Below, piece after piece: positions 51,878 to 62,825 of a stretch of 64,000 nucleotides of DNA. Under the pieces are notes generated by a model. That model saw nothing but the letters and a program-made list of their open reading frames with translations. It was not told where the DNA came from and searched no databases. The translations under genes and the position numbers were made by a program. The stretch spans positions 12,633,726 through 12,697,725 of the forward strand of contig CM045737.1 of the NCBI GenBank assembly GCA_024760905.1, written 5' to 3'. This stretch comes from Plotosus lineatus. Its lineage: Eukaryota; Chordata; Actinopteri; Siluriformes; Plotosidae. Within the stretch, counting starts at the first letter, position 1, and each line of letters starts with the position of its first letter.

Positions 51878-52217
51878 GGGGCAGTGGTGGTCTAGTGGTA
51901 TAGGGCGCTGGATTGCTGATCCAAAGGTTGGGGATTCAAGTCCCACTCTCCACAAGGTTGTCACTGTCCCTCCCAGTGCAGCTAACTGGGTTATCAAAGG
52001 CGGGCCATGTCTCTGACTGTCTATGGTGTAAAGAACCATTGCTGACTTTCGTAAGGAGTAGGCTGCAAAGTCGTCAGCATGTTTCTGTCCCTTGCTAAAA
52101 AGGGTTGTGACAGGAAGGGCATCCGACGTAAAAACCTCTGCCAAATCAAACTTGCGAATCAGATGATTCGCTGTGGCGACTCCCGAGTAAAACGGAAAAA
52201 GCCGAAAGGAAGACAGA
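51878..52217 (+). mobile_element. SINE-1R with 17-bp target duplication
   Basis: Complete RTE-tailed copy (GGGGCAGTGGTGGTCTAGTG ... GCCGAAAGGAAGACAGA) between perfect CAGTGTAGACTTTCATC repeats at 51861-51877 and 52218-52234. Confidence 0.96.
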
Positions 52218-52367
52218 CAGTGTAGACTTTCATCAAGAAAAGCTGCATAGCCGTCAGCATGTTTATGCCCTGGGATGGCCTGGCGAGCTGTCCAGGGTGT
52301 ACTATGCTCTCTCGCCCAGAGTCGGCTGAGATGGGCACTAGCCTACCCATGACCCTAATTAGGATTA

Positions 52368-52668
52368 GAAGGTAAAGTCCTTTGAAATTTTTACACCCGG
52401 GCCATAGTGGTTCATCAGGCCGATGCTTATTCCTGGTTTCCATAGTGTGAAGCTACTGGGAGTTCAACTCCTCCTCAATGGGACGCTGGTCCATCGCAGG
52501 TTACCTTCCCAGTATATTTTTACTGGTAGCCATGGGTGAACAGAGGAATACTTGTGGTTAAGATCCTGCCCAGGGGTCTTAGCACAGTGGGGGTCTAACT
52601 GGGATTTGAACACACAACCTTCTGATCATGAGCCCAGCACCCTTACCACTACACCACCGGCCCCACCG
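52368..52668 (-). mobile_element. SINE-3 with 9-bp target duplication
   Basis: Reverse orientation, from GGTAAAGTCC (tail) to CTTACCACTACACCACCGGC (head), between perfect TTAGGATTA repeats at 52359-52367 and 52669-52677. The duplication falls in the SINE-1 tail. Confidence 0.95.
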
Positions 52669-52767
52669 TTAGGATTAAGCGGTTCAGAAAATGAATGAAT
52701 GTATGACATCTCAGTGTACTCTGAAATATAAGTGTAGAACAATAATCAAATAAAACAGTCATGAATA

Positions 52768-52822
52768 AAAGAAGAAGAAGAAGAAGAAGAAGAAGAAGAA
52801 GAAGAAGAAGAAGAAGAAGAAG
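52768..52822. repeat. (GAA)n microsatellite
   Basis: About 55 bp of AAG triplets. Confidence 0.98.
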
Positions 52823-53019
52823 AAAAAGAAATCATTGAACTGTTCTGTTGAATACAAATTTTTTCACTCATTAAAGTTACCACGTTTTGCAAGTATTCAT
52901 GCTGAAAACACTCTTGAAATCCTTTCAACAGTTAAAATCAAATGCCATTGCAGAAGTTCTTCTTGTGTTGCAGAAATTTCCAGAAATGTGCTAAATTTGT
53001 TTGGTTGCTTTGCCATTTT

Positions 53020-53573
53020 CATCATCCGTAAATCTCCTCTTTGGTCTTCCTCTAGGCCTTCTGCGTGGTAGTTCCAACCTGAGCATCCTACTGCCAATAT
53101 ACTCACTATCCCTCCTCTGTACATGTCCAAACCATCTCAATCTAGCCTCTCTGACTTTGTCTCCAAAACATCTAACATGTGCTGTCCTTCTGATGTACTC
53201 ATTCCTGATCCTATCCATCCTCGTTACTCCCAAAGAGAACCTCAACATTTCCATCTCTGCTACCTCCAGCTCTGCCTCCTGTCTCGTCCTCAGTGCCACT
53301 GTTTCTAAACCATACAACACCACTGGCCTCAACACCGTCCTGTACACTTTTCCTTTCATTCTTGCTGATACCCTCCTATCACACATCACACCGGACACTT
53401 TTCTCCAACCATTCCAACCTACCTGCACACACTTCTTCACCTCTTTTCCCACACTCTCCATTGCTCTGGATTGTTGAGCCTAAGTTCTTAAAATCCTCCA
53501 GCTTCCTTATCTCTGCTCCCTGTAACCTCACCGTTCCTCTTGGGTCCTTGTCGTTCACACACATGTATTCTGT
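53020..53573 (-). mobile_element. RTE-clade LINE, copy D, C-terminal RT fragment
   Basis: Minus-strand fragment with EYMCVNDKDPRGTVRLQG, VLRPVVLYGLETVALRTR, QEAELEVAEMEMLRFSLG and RLRWFGHVQRRDSEYIGSR blocks (52991-53461 and 53379-53621 frames). It starts at an internal position (CACACACATGTATTCTGTT) and stops at a GCCCAGGAGG..RFTDDENG block before the usual 3' tail, so both ends are missing. Confidence 0.88.
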
Positions 53574-54230
53574 TGGGATGCTGTGAATCTTTAAATAAAA
53601 GCAGAGTGCAATTATTTGCAAATCTCATAAGCCCAAACTGCATTTATAATGGAGTAAAAGAAACCAAATGTTGAAAATGAGGCATTTTCTCATCTGAAAA
53701 TATTATCGCATTTTGAATTTGTTGGCAGGAACATATCTCAAAAACAGGGCAAGCAAAAGCGGAAAAAAATAAGTGGCACAAAAAAAAAAAAAACCTCTGG
53801 AAGAACATTTTGCAGCTAATTCAGTTAATTGAAAACAGTTCAAAGACACGATGGGGAATTAAAAGAGCATCTAGGCAGGAACTCACCAGTTAACAAAGAA
53901 CTACATTTTCAGAATAATGTTCCTCAATTTAAAACAGGGCCCTATGATGGCGGGGCGAGCTGTCCAGGATGTACTCTGTCTTTGCCCAGAGTCGGTTGAA
54001 ATGTGAGCCAGCCTCCCCACAAACCTAATTAGGAATAAACAGTTCAGAAAGTTAATGAACAGATGACTTTAAAATAATCAATATAGGACCCGCATGATCT
54101 TCGATGCCTCAGGTGTCATTGTGCTAAAAACAGGCATGGATCTGTAATGGAAATCACTGCATGGGCTCAGGAACACTTCCAGAAATCATCAATGGGGTTG
54201 TAAAACTTTTGACTGGTTGTGTATATTACC
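53574..54230 (+). mobile_element. Tc1-like transposon remnant
   Basis: Blocks GGATGCTGTGAATCTTTAAA, GAACATTTTGCAGCTAATTC, CGCATGATCTTCGATGCC and TCTGTAATGGAAATCACTGC with GCTCAGGAACACTTCCAGAA match, in order, a Tc1-like family I recall from fish genomes. The last two encode the HTH-linker region. Non-functional. A SINE-1 tail (about 53938-54056) is inserted in it. Confidence 0.6.
53938..54056 (+). mobile_element. SINE-1 tail, 5' truncated
   Basis: GGCGAGCTGTCCAGGATGTA, GCCTCCCCACAAACCTAATT and AGTTAATGAACAGATGAC: the last third of SINE-1 with the L2-like tail. Confidence 0.8.
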
Positions 54231-54353
54231 CAATCAATCATTAAAATGTCAAGTAAGATTTGTAATACAGTCCAAGTCATGTCAGAGATTACTTGATGTC
54301 TTTACGGGCCAGTGATAAGCCTGTGTTTTATTCTCAGTTATAGAAACCATATA

Positions 54354-54874
54354 CAGTGGTACCTCACTTTATGAAAGTCTCACCAAACGAAAAATGCAGG
54401 TTATGAAATGCATTTTCCTTAAATTTTTGTCTCTGGATACGAAACAAGTTTACGTTACGAAAGCACCATCTTAAAAATTCAAACACGCAATTCAAACATT
54501 AAAACAATGCATGAGCTGCTCTCCCATCAATGACGTTCAAACATCCCAACCCGCTGGCTTGCCATTGGCTAGGAGGGATGATGCAGTTACCTCCCATTGC
54601 TTATCTCCCAAAATCCCGCCCTGCTGGCCTCCCATTGGCTAGGAGGGATGACACAGCTCCCACTTATTGGCTATTTCCCAACATCCCACCAGGCTTGCCT
54701 CCCATTGGCTAGGAGGGATGACGCAGCTCCATCCCATTAGCTATTATGGAGCTGTATCTACCATGATGCTTTTCGTGTAAAGTACAGCGTTACTGTTTTT
54801 TCATGCTTTATTTCTTCACTCCATAAACATTGGTAAGATTATAACTCTGCTAGGAAGACATGGTCAACATACGT

Positions 54875-54932
<58 letters not shown>

Positions 54933-55212
54933 GCGCGCGAGTGTGATTTCTGGTGCGAGTCAGAAGAAGAAACAGGCTCGAGTTATATCATAAAGGAATA
55001 TGGCCAAATCCATCTACCATCGGTACGATATTGAAGCAGAAGGAGGTCTTAAGAGGTATGCTTTTATAATTTTAAAAGTGTTTATGGGGTAGTATTGGGA
55101 GCCTTGGAACGAATCACGTGTTTTACATGTAAAATGCGGTTCAATTTATGAAAAATGCAGGTTAAGAAAAAGGCACTATAACGGATTAATTTTGTAAAGT
55201 GAGGTACCACTG
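54354..55212. mobile_element. MITE-B copy, complete, opposite orientation
   Basis: 859 bp. CAGTGGTACCTCACTTTATG follows TA (54352-54353). The right end GTAAAGTGAGGTACCACTG is followed by TA (55213-55214). The interior has three units of CCTCCCATTGGCTAGGAGGG (54550-54740), a CCAAT repeat, GCTAGGAAGACATGGTCAAC, and (CA)n at 54879-54930. Confidence 0.92.
54540..54745. repeat. CCAAT-containing minisatellite in MITE-B
   Basis: Three or more units of about 65-70 bp, each with GCTAGGAGGGATGA and CCATTGGCTA (inverse of TAGCCAATGG). Related units occur at 37300-37440 and 49446-49510 and, shortened, in the 13233 and 63051 copies. Confidence 0.88.
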
Positions 55213-55239
55213 TATTGGATTAAAATGATTAAAATGCTG

Positions 55240-55366
55240 CCTTGCGGTGGCCTGCCAAGCTGTCCAGGTTCTACTCTTCCCTCTCGCAGAGTCGGCTGAG
55301 ATGGACACCAGCACCCCCATGACCCTAATTAGGATTAAGCCGTTCAGAAAATTAATGACTGATAAT
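55240..55366 (+). mobile_element. SINE-1 tail, 5' truncated
   Basis: TGCGGTGGCCTGCCAAGCTG to CCTAATTAGGATTAAGCCG and TTAATGACTGATAA. Confidence 0.82.
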
Positions 55367-56520
55367 TAAAATGCCAGTCAGAAACAAAGCAGTAGCATAC
55401 ATGATGACTGACAGATCAACGAGAGCATAGGTTGTGCCATATTATCTTTTAGTATTATATTGTACAACCAGTTGTGTGCCTTCAAAATTCCATCAATATA
55501 ACTGAAATATATCTGGACGCTTCATCACTGCACCTCATGACTGATCATCCCCATGCTGATATCCATGTTTTTTCCCCAAATAATTCTATTAAATATCAGT
55601 CTTACAACATGCAGAGCCTTCTGGGTCAGTTCAGCGTCTCAGTGTGTTTACATATCCTCTGTATAAGCTATAAGTATATGACAGCCCAGTCCATCCTCCC
55701 TGCTCACTCTAACCAAAACCATGTGTGAGGAGGCAGAATACGCTCAGAGCTGTCAGTCACAAACCAGGGAACTTATACTACAATGCTGAAGGTCAAAGGT
55801 CAGTAAGAATGTGTGCATGATGATACACAGGTATTCGATAGAATGTGAAGCGAACAGGCTTATGGATTACATTTTAGACGTTCTGAGAAAATCCATGTAG
55901 GGATATGGAAAGCACCTGGATTGTTGCAAACACAAGCTCACGGTGATTATTAGTAGGGCTGTGGGAGATGTTTACGCATCGACTGGGTTCTAGGTGTTCA
56001 TGTGGAGTGTGTTTGGGGAGTGGAGCAGATTTCTGGCTGAACACAGCAGCTGAACTCAGCGTAACACTGAGGTTCACTGAGAGGCTCACTCTCGCTCTGA
56101 TTCTTTTCCTTTTCCACTCTGTCAGTTTCCTTTATTTCTTACTCTCTTTTCTAGTGCGTGCTGCCAAACACACCATTCTCTGATTACTACAAGTGCTTGT
56201 ATTTATAGTTCTATCTAAGGGGAAATCAAGTTAAACAAATCCAACCAGATTTAAATTATAGCCCCAGAGAACTGTGTTAATTCATAGAGGAAGTCAGCTG
56301 TAAATGGAAGTCTGTTTAGTTTAATTATAATCAGCAACAGCCATACAGTAAACTAATGTAGTCAACTAAAATTGAAGGGATGCCCAGATAGTCTTAACAA
56401 GTAGCTTCATATTTAACAATTCTTAGAGTCACATGATTTACATTTGACATTCATTCCTGATTTTGCCTTGTGCATTTCACACATCATTCAATAATTTTTA
56501 TGTTTGTGTATATGTATATA
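55367..56520. other. 1.15 kb without a supported gene
   Basis: Single-copy-looking DNA. Overlapping frames at 55874-56183 on both strands have no recognised domain. Confidence 0.4.
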
Positions 56521-56948
56521 CAGTTGGCCCCTGACTTACGAAATTAATCCGTTCCAGCGCCTTTTTCGTAACTCTGGAGTTTCATAAGTAGAGGCGAATT
56601 TTACATCTAAAACGCCTGATTCATTCCAAGGCTCCCAAGACTACCCCATAAACCCTTTAATTATGATAATTAAATTATATTGTTATTTATAAGGGTTGTT
56701 ATACAGTATTTATATATATATATATATTTATTGTCATTATTAGGTGTATAATTTATTTATATATTAATACATGTTGCCTGCATGACATTAACATGCATAG
56801 AACACGTTAAAATTAACTTCTATATAAATTTTATATCATATATAGGTGGGTGGGTGTACTTAAGAAGTGGCAGAAGTCGTTTCGTGGTTTTTTTTGGCAT
56901 TTGCGGGGGGGTTGGTCCCCATTAACCGCGAAATAAGGAGGATTACTG
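56521..56948. mobile_element. MITE-C copy
   Basis: 428 bp. CAGTTGGCCCCTGACTTACG after TA (56519-56520). The right end CGCGAAATAAGGAGGATTACTG is followed by TA. A related piece is inverted at 33712-34010. Confidence 0.8.
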
Positions 56949-56950
56949 TA

Positions 56951-57236
56951 TATATTTCTGAAGGTCAGAGAATTGTCCTTTTTTTAATTGTCGTATACAG
57001 TGTTAAAGAGCATAAATGTCTTTTTTTTTGTAACCTGTGTTTTATATACCTTTAACCATGTTGAGTTTCCACTGTTCTGACAGTATCTTATATTTTAGTG
57101 CTAACACAATGACAGTGAGTTGTAACCCATTTGAGATAATGCTGTGTATATTTTTTCCAATAATTTAAACAACAGTTTTACCTCGTATAGTCATGTCATC
57201 CTTTCACAGCTGTGTTCTCTATGTAATCTCAAACAG
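56951..57236. other. A/T-rich DNA before the candidate exon
   Basis: No gene or repeat end is recognised. Confidence 0.4.
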
Positions 57237-57350
57237 TTTGGATTTATACTCCAGAGTCAGGATAGTTGGCAGGAGTCTTTGTGGAGCGTGGGAGTGGAGA
57301 GACGAAAGCTGACAGAATGCCCAGTTCTTGGAGGAAGACAGGAAGAACAG
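57237..57350 (+). CDS. Possible internal exon of an unidentified gene
   Basis: 114 bp (38 codons, phase 0) between a pyrimidine-containing acceptor ending ACAG (57236) and a consensus donor CAG|GTAAAT (57348-57356). The frame reads a mixed sequence with FGFILQSQDSWQESLWSVGV and ends RRKLTECPVLGGRQEEQ. Two of the three frames are open, which weakens the call. I do not recognise the product. No neighbouring exons were found. Confidence 0.3.
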
Positions 57351-57586
57351 GTAAATGTTTGCTCAGGATGTTCTATCTGATTAAAAGACAAAACGATAAG
57401 AATGGGATGACCTTACTATTCTACAGCAAAAGGCTTTGTCAGGCCTATCCACATGGTGCCCATTGTAGAGCAAATACAGCCAGTTGCCTTTGGCCCGAAG
57501 TTTGGAAAGTCAGGAAAATGGATTTTATCTTCTTACACTAGAGTAAAGGCAGAATATATTTTTTTAATGTTTTAATATAAACACAA

Positions 57587-57936
57587 GGGCAATGGTGGCC
57601 TGGTAATAAAGGCGCTGGATCACTGATCCTAAGGTTGGGGGTTCAATCCCCACTCTCCACGGGTTGTCACTGTCCCCTGAGTGCAGCTAACTGGGTTATC
57701 AAAGACCAGCCACGTCTCTCACTGTCTATGGTGAAAGGTTCATGTAAAAGAACCATTGCTGACTTTTGACAAGAGTAGCTGCAAAGCCGTCAGCGTGATT
57801 CTGCCCTGCGATGGCCTGGTAAGCTGTCCAGGATGTACTCTGCCCTTGCCCGGAGTCGGCTGGGATGGGCGCCAGCCTCCCCGAGACCCGAATTAGGATT
57901 AAAAGGTTACAGAAAATGAATGAATGAATGAATGAA
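57587..57936 (+). mobile_element. SINE-1, full length
   Basis: GGGCAATGGTGGCCTGGTAA head, GGGGTTCAATCCC B box, CTGAGTGCAGCTAACTGGG body, and a tail with GACCCGAATTAGGATTAAA and (TGAATGAATGAATG). Confidence 0.93.
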
Positions 57937-58032
57937 TATAAATACAAAACCATTTATCAGTAATGTTTAACATGAAGTGCACTACTACTTCTCTAAGTCA
58001 TTCATTTGTAATCTGAGTAGAATGTGGTTCAG

Positions 58033-58375
58033 TTTAGTTTATTTTCTGTAACCGCTTAATCCTAATTAGGGTCATGGGGAGGCTGGCACCCATCCCAGCT
58101 GACTTTGGGAAAGGGCAGAGTATACCCTGGACAGCTCGCCAGGCCAGCGCAGGAACACACTGACAGCTTTGTAGCTACTCTTGTTAAATGTCAGCAATGG
58201 TTCTTTTACATGAACCTCACACCATAGACAGTGAGAGACATGGCCGGCCTTTGATAACCCAGTTACCTGCACTGGGGGGAGGGGGGCAGTGACAACCCGT
58301 GGAGAGTGGGACTCGAACCCCCAACCTTAGAATCAATGATCCAACACCTATACCACTAGGCCACCACTGCCCCAT
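58033..58375 (-). mobile_element. SINE-1, full length
   Basis: Reverse-orientation copy 97 bp from the forward copy at 57587-57936: AACCGCTTAATCCTAATTAG, CAGCAATGGTTCTTTTACAT, GGGACTCGAACCCCCAACC and CCACTAGGCCACCACTGCC. Confidence 0.93.
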
Positions 58376-59267
58376 AGAATGTGGTTTTGTTTTTTAATTT
58401 TTTTTTTGATTTTCTGTTTTGTTTTTGTTTGTTTGTTTGTTTTGTGAAATTTGGATAGAAACCCCTGAAAAAAAAGATGTTGCTCTGAAATCTCTGGGTA
58501 CCTTTCTGCATTTATGCTGCACCACAGAAGCATAAGTTACACATCACACTGACACAACCCCACACCGTGACAAACCCCAGCTTTAGAACCTGGCGCTGGC
58601 AACAGTTTGGATGGTCCAAAGCTTGTTGTCTTTGGTCCAAAGCACAAAAAGCACAGAAGGTTCATCCCAGATGCCTCCAAAGCCAGGCAAGCCGATAGTG
58701 TTTCAAGACACAGTAACATAAAGGCTTCCTGTTTTTTTTATTTATTTATTTATTTTATTTTACAGTAAAGCAATAACTGGTACTTGTGGATACGTCTCTG
58801 GGTTGTAGAACAAGACAAAGGTTTTACAAAAAAATCTCAACTAGAAATGCATGCCGGTTCTTGGTGCAGTGCCGCCTGAAGAAACAAAGATCATGGAGTT
58901 TCAGTTTAGGATTGCACTCGTTCCTTTACACACCAAAATTTTTCCAGCTTCCTGAAACCAATTAATGATATTATGCACCATAGAGAGTAAAATATCAAAT
59001 CCCTTCTGATCTTTTCTCAAAAAAACATTGTTTTTAAATATTTCAATAATTTTCTCATGCATTGATTGACAAACAGCAGTGCTTTTGCTCTTCAAAGACT
59101 ACGCTTTTCATGGACACTGCTTTTGTACCAAAGCCACGATTACAATCATATGCTGACATCACGTTTCAAATCACATGATTATTTGATTGTTTCACCTTAT
59201 TTACTTTCCCTGTCTCTTCTTTTTCTTCATGAGTTGCATGCCTGAAAAGAAGGAATACTTTCCAGGA
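58376..59267. other. Probable decayed transposon, unclassified
   Basis: 0.9 kb. The stretch 58560-58720 and a minus-strand frame at 58901-59095 (HEKIIEIFKNNVFLRKDQKG, NWFQEAGKILVC) look like decayed DNA-transposon coding sequence but I cannot assign a family. The T/G-rich stretch at 58389-58443 is MITE-A-like. Confidence 0.35.
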
Positions 59268-61585
59268 CATACCTCCACCTCTCTAGATTTTCCTCCACTT
59301 GTTCTCTGCTCTCACTACAGATCACAATGTCATCTGCAAACATCATAGTCCATGGAGACTCTTGTCTAACCACGTCTGTCACCCTGTCCATCACCATAGC
59401 AAACAAGAAGGGGCTGAGAGCTGACCTTTGATGCAGTCCCACCTCCACCTTGAACTCTTCTGTCGCACCGACAGCACACCTCACCACTGTCTTACATCTC
59501 TCATACATATCCTGCACCACTCTAACATACTTCTCTGCCACTCCAGACTTCCTCATACAATACCACAGTTCTTCTCTCGGCACCCTGTCATATGCTTTCT
59601 CCAGATCCACAAAAGCACAATGCAGCTCTTTCTGACCTTCTTTGTACTTCTCTATTAACATCCTCAAAGCAAACACTGCATCTGTGGTGCTCTTTCTTGG
59701 CATGAAACCAAACTGTTGTTCACAAATGCTGACCTCTGCCCTTAGTCTCGCTTCCAATATTCTTTCCCATAACTTCATCATATGGCTCATATCCATTTGT
59801 AGTTTCCAGAACTCTGCACATCTCCCTTGTTTTTAAAAATGGGCACCAGCACACTTCTCCTCCATTCCTCCGGCATCTGCTCACTTTCTAAGACCTTGTT
59901 GAATATTCTTGTCAGAAAATCCACTGCTACCTCTCCTAGACACTTCCATACCTCAACCAGTATGTCATCAGGACCAACTGCCTTTCCACTCTTTATCCTC
60001 TTCAATGCCCTCCTCACTTCACCCTTACTAATCTTTGCAACTTCCTGGTCCTCAACGGTCACCCCTTTTACTTTTTTCTCTCTCATTTTCCTCATTCATC
60101 AGCTCTTCAAAGTACTCTTTCCATCTTCCCAGCACACTTCTGTCATCAGTCAATACATTTCCCTCTCTGTCCTTTATCACTCTAACTTGCTGCACGTCTT
60201 TCCCATCTCTATTTCTCTGCTGTGCTAATCTGTATAAATCATTTTCTCCCTCCTTACTGTCCAACCTATAATACAAGTCATCATACGCCCTCTGTTTGGC
60301 CTTTGACACCGCTACCTTCACCTTACGCTGTGTCTCCCTGTACTCCTGTTTACTCTCTTCAGTCCTCTCTGTGTCCCACTTCTTCTTAGCTAACCTCTTC
60401 CTTTGTACACACTCCTGCACTTCCTCATTCCACCACCAAGTCTCCTTATCTACTTTCCTTCCAGATGACACACCAAGTATTCTCCTACCTGTCTCCCTGA
60501 TCACATTAGCTGTAGTTGTCCAGTCATCTGGAAGCACTTCCTGACCACCCAAAGCCTGTTTCAACTCCTCCTTGAAGACAACCCGACACTCTTCCTTTTT
60601 CAGCTTCCACCACTTTGTCTTCTGCTCTGCCTTTGCCTTCTTCACCTTCCTCACCATCAGCATCATCCTGCACACCACCATCCTATGCTGTTTGGCAACA
60701 CTCTCACCCGCTACTACTTTGCAGTCACTGACTTCCTTTAAATTACATCGTCTGCACAAGATGTAGTCTACCTGTGTGCTCCTACCTCCGCTTTTATAAG
60801 TCACCCTATGCTCCTCTCTCTTCTGGAAGAAAGTATTCACCACAGCCATTTCCATCCTTTTTGCAAAATCTACCAACATCTGTCCTTCTGCGTTCCTGTC
60901 CTGGATACCAAACCTACCCATCACTTCCTCGTCCCCTCTGTTTCCTGCACCAACATGTCCATTGAAGTCTGCCCCAATGACCACTCTTTCACCTCTGGGG
61001 GTACTCTGCATCACTTCATCTAACTCCCTCCAGAATCTCTACTTCTCTTCTAGCTCACATCCTGTCTGTGGGGCATAAGCACTAACAACATTGACCATCA
61101 CGCCTTCAATTTCTAACTTGAGACTCATCACTCTGTCTGACACTCTTTTCACTTCTAGAACATTCCTGACAAACTCCTCCTTCAAGATGACTTTGACTCC
61201 ATTTCTCTTCCCATCCACACCATGATAAAACAGCTTAAACCTGCTCTTAAGCTTCTAGCCTTGCTACCTTTCCACCTGGTCTCCTGAACACAGTATGTCC
61301 ACCTTCCTCCTCTGCATCATGTCAGCCAGCTCTCTACCTTTTCCTGCCATAGTTCCAACATTCAAAGTCCCTACTTTCAGTCCTAGACTCATGCCTTTCC
61401 TCTTCTCTCTCACACGCCACAGACACGCCTCCCGCCTCTCCTTCTTCGAAGTCTTCGACCAGCAGTAGTCCAATTTCCACCAGCACCCTGTTGGTTAACA
61501 GCACTGATGGCGGTCATCAGGCCGGATGCCCTTCCTGTCGCAACCCTCTGTATTGGGACCGGCATAAGGGGGAGAGACACTGGTT
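59268..61585 (-). mobile_element. RTE-clade LINE, copy C, longest 5' part, 3' end missing
   Basis: Minus-strand copy, in order: a 5' untranslated part (CAGTGTCTCTCCCCCTTATG and CGGCATCCGGCCTGATGACC near 61500-61580); the endonuclease start GTLNVGTMAGKGRELADMM (61264-61473); the endonuclease core GADFNGHVGAGNRGDEEVM and GGRSTQVDYILCRRC plus linker (60052-61014); the RT N-terminal part GKAVGPDDILVEVWKCLG and WRRSVLVPIFKNKGD (59787-60095); and the RT core with CEQQFGFMPRKSTTDAVF, DLEKAYDRVPREELWYCM, GLHQRSALSPFLFAMVMD and MMFADDIVICSESREQV (59227-59796). It stops abruptly at 59268, about 600 bp before the usual 3' end. Frameshifts near 61030-61260, 60060 and 59790 interrupt the ORF. FADD is intact. 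Confidence 0.92.
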
Positions 61586-61609
61586 AGTCCCCCCCCCCCA
61601 TGACTGCAG

Positions 61610-61611
<2 letters not shown>

Positions 61612-61653
<42 letters not shown>

Positions 61654-61697
61654 GTGGGGTTTTTTTGGTGTTTTTTTTTTTTTTTTTTTTTTTTTTA
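61612..61697. repeat. (AT)n followed by a T run
   Basis: AT repeats at 61612-61651, then GGGTGGGG and a long T run to 61697. Confidence 0.97.
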
Positions 61698-61710
61698 ATT
61701 AAATGAAGTT

Positions 61711-61931
61711 GATGGGGCAGTACGGTGGTGTAACACTTAGTCCTTTTGCCCAACAGCAATACAGTTCTGGGTTTGAGTTTCATGCCTGGCCGAAATATTA
61801 CTGTGTTTACAAGTTTTCCGGAGCCCTGCATGAGTTTCTCCCAACTGCTCCATGTTCCTCTCACACTCTAAAGACATGCACATTAAGTGAATTGGATATC
61901 CTTGATTTCCCATAGGTGTGAATGTAAGTGT

Positions 61932-62011
<80 letters not shown>

Positions 62012-62112
62012 CCCTGTGATGGTTGTACCCCACTTCAACCCCCATGAGCAGTGGTATCTCTGTCCATCCTGGTCTACCTCCTGGCAAACTGGAAAGGGTT
62101 CAAAAAGACAAA
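61711..62112 (+). mobile_element. SINE-2 carrying a (GT)n tract
   Basis: GGGGCAGTACGGTGGTGTAA head, GGGTTTGAGTTTCATGCC B-box region, GCTCCATGTTCCTCTCACAC, TCTAAAGACATGCACATTAA, CCCATAGGTGTGAATG and a (GT)n array (61939-62009) within the body, followed by CCTGTGATGGTTGTACCCC. Confidence 0.82.
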
Positions 62113-62825
62113 AGATCAAGTGCATAGTTCAGAATGGATTACATTGAATTTCATACCTTAAAGTATTCAAATGAAGAGAAACCAGAGAATTTCCTTCCTG
62201 AAGCAATTTGATAAATTGGGAGTTATTACTGAAGCACCGTGGACATTTTGTTCATTGTCATTAAGCAACTGTTTATTTAAAGTGTGACGCATCTTTGTAT
62301 AGCTATTCCAGCAAACATAATTAATTCTCAGAAATCCATGCTTGGTATAAGATGTATGCGCATACCTTAGACGTGAATGTGGCCAAAAAAAAGCCCAACT
62401 TCTTCATCACTTTGTTTATTTGGCCTCTTCTTCCAAGCATAATTGTTTGCAGACTTCTTAATCTAAGAAAGGGAAATGAAACGGAGCGGCAAATGCTTGG
62501 TGCAAGTCATGTTTCTGTAATTCATTTGCTTTTGTTTGTCTCTATTGATGAAAGCCTTTGAGAGTTTCTGCTGGGGTGTACTCATGTACCAAATGGCCCT
62601 AGTCTAACGAAAGCAAGAGAGCCAAGGACAGAAAAAGCAAGCAAGTACGATATTCCCAACATTGTTACCAGATGCAGCTGAACTGTTTTCATGCAGTATT
62701 GGAGGGATGATATCCTGGCATATTTATTTCTTCTAATCTTGTTCCAGCTTTTGATGCCAAGTATCTCCACCACAGCCAGGTATTCTGACCACCATTTGAA
62801 GTACACTGACTGTGGCATGCTGTGT
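62113..62825. other. No feature seen
   Basis: A/T-rich single-copy-looking DNA. Short frames at 62352 (+) and 62582 (-) have no recognised domain. Confidence 0.4.

Larger units (their letters stand above)
51861..52698 (+). mobile_element. 5'-truncated SINE-1 carrying two nested SINEs
   Basis: Pieces: GTGTAGACTTTCATC (to 51877), AAGAAAAGCTGCATAGCCGT to AATTAGGATTA (52235-52367), and AGCGGTTCAGAAAATGAATG (from 52678). Together they form the 3' two thirds of SINE-1. Confidence 0.88.
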
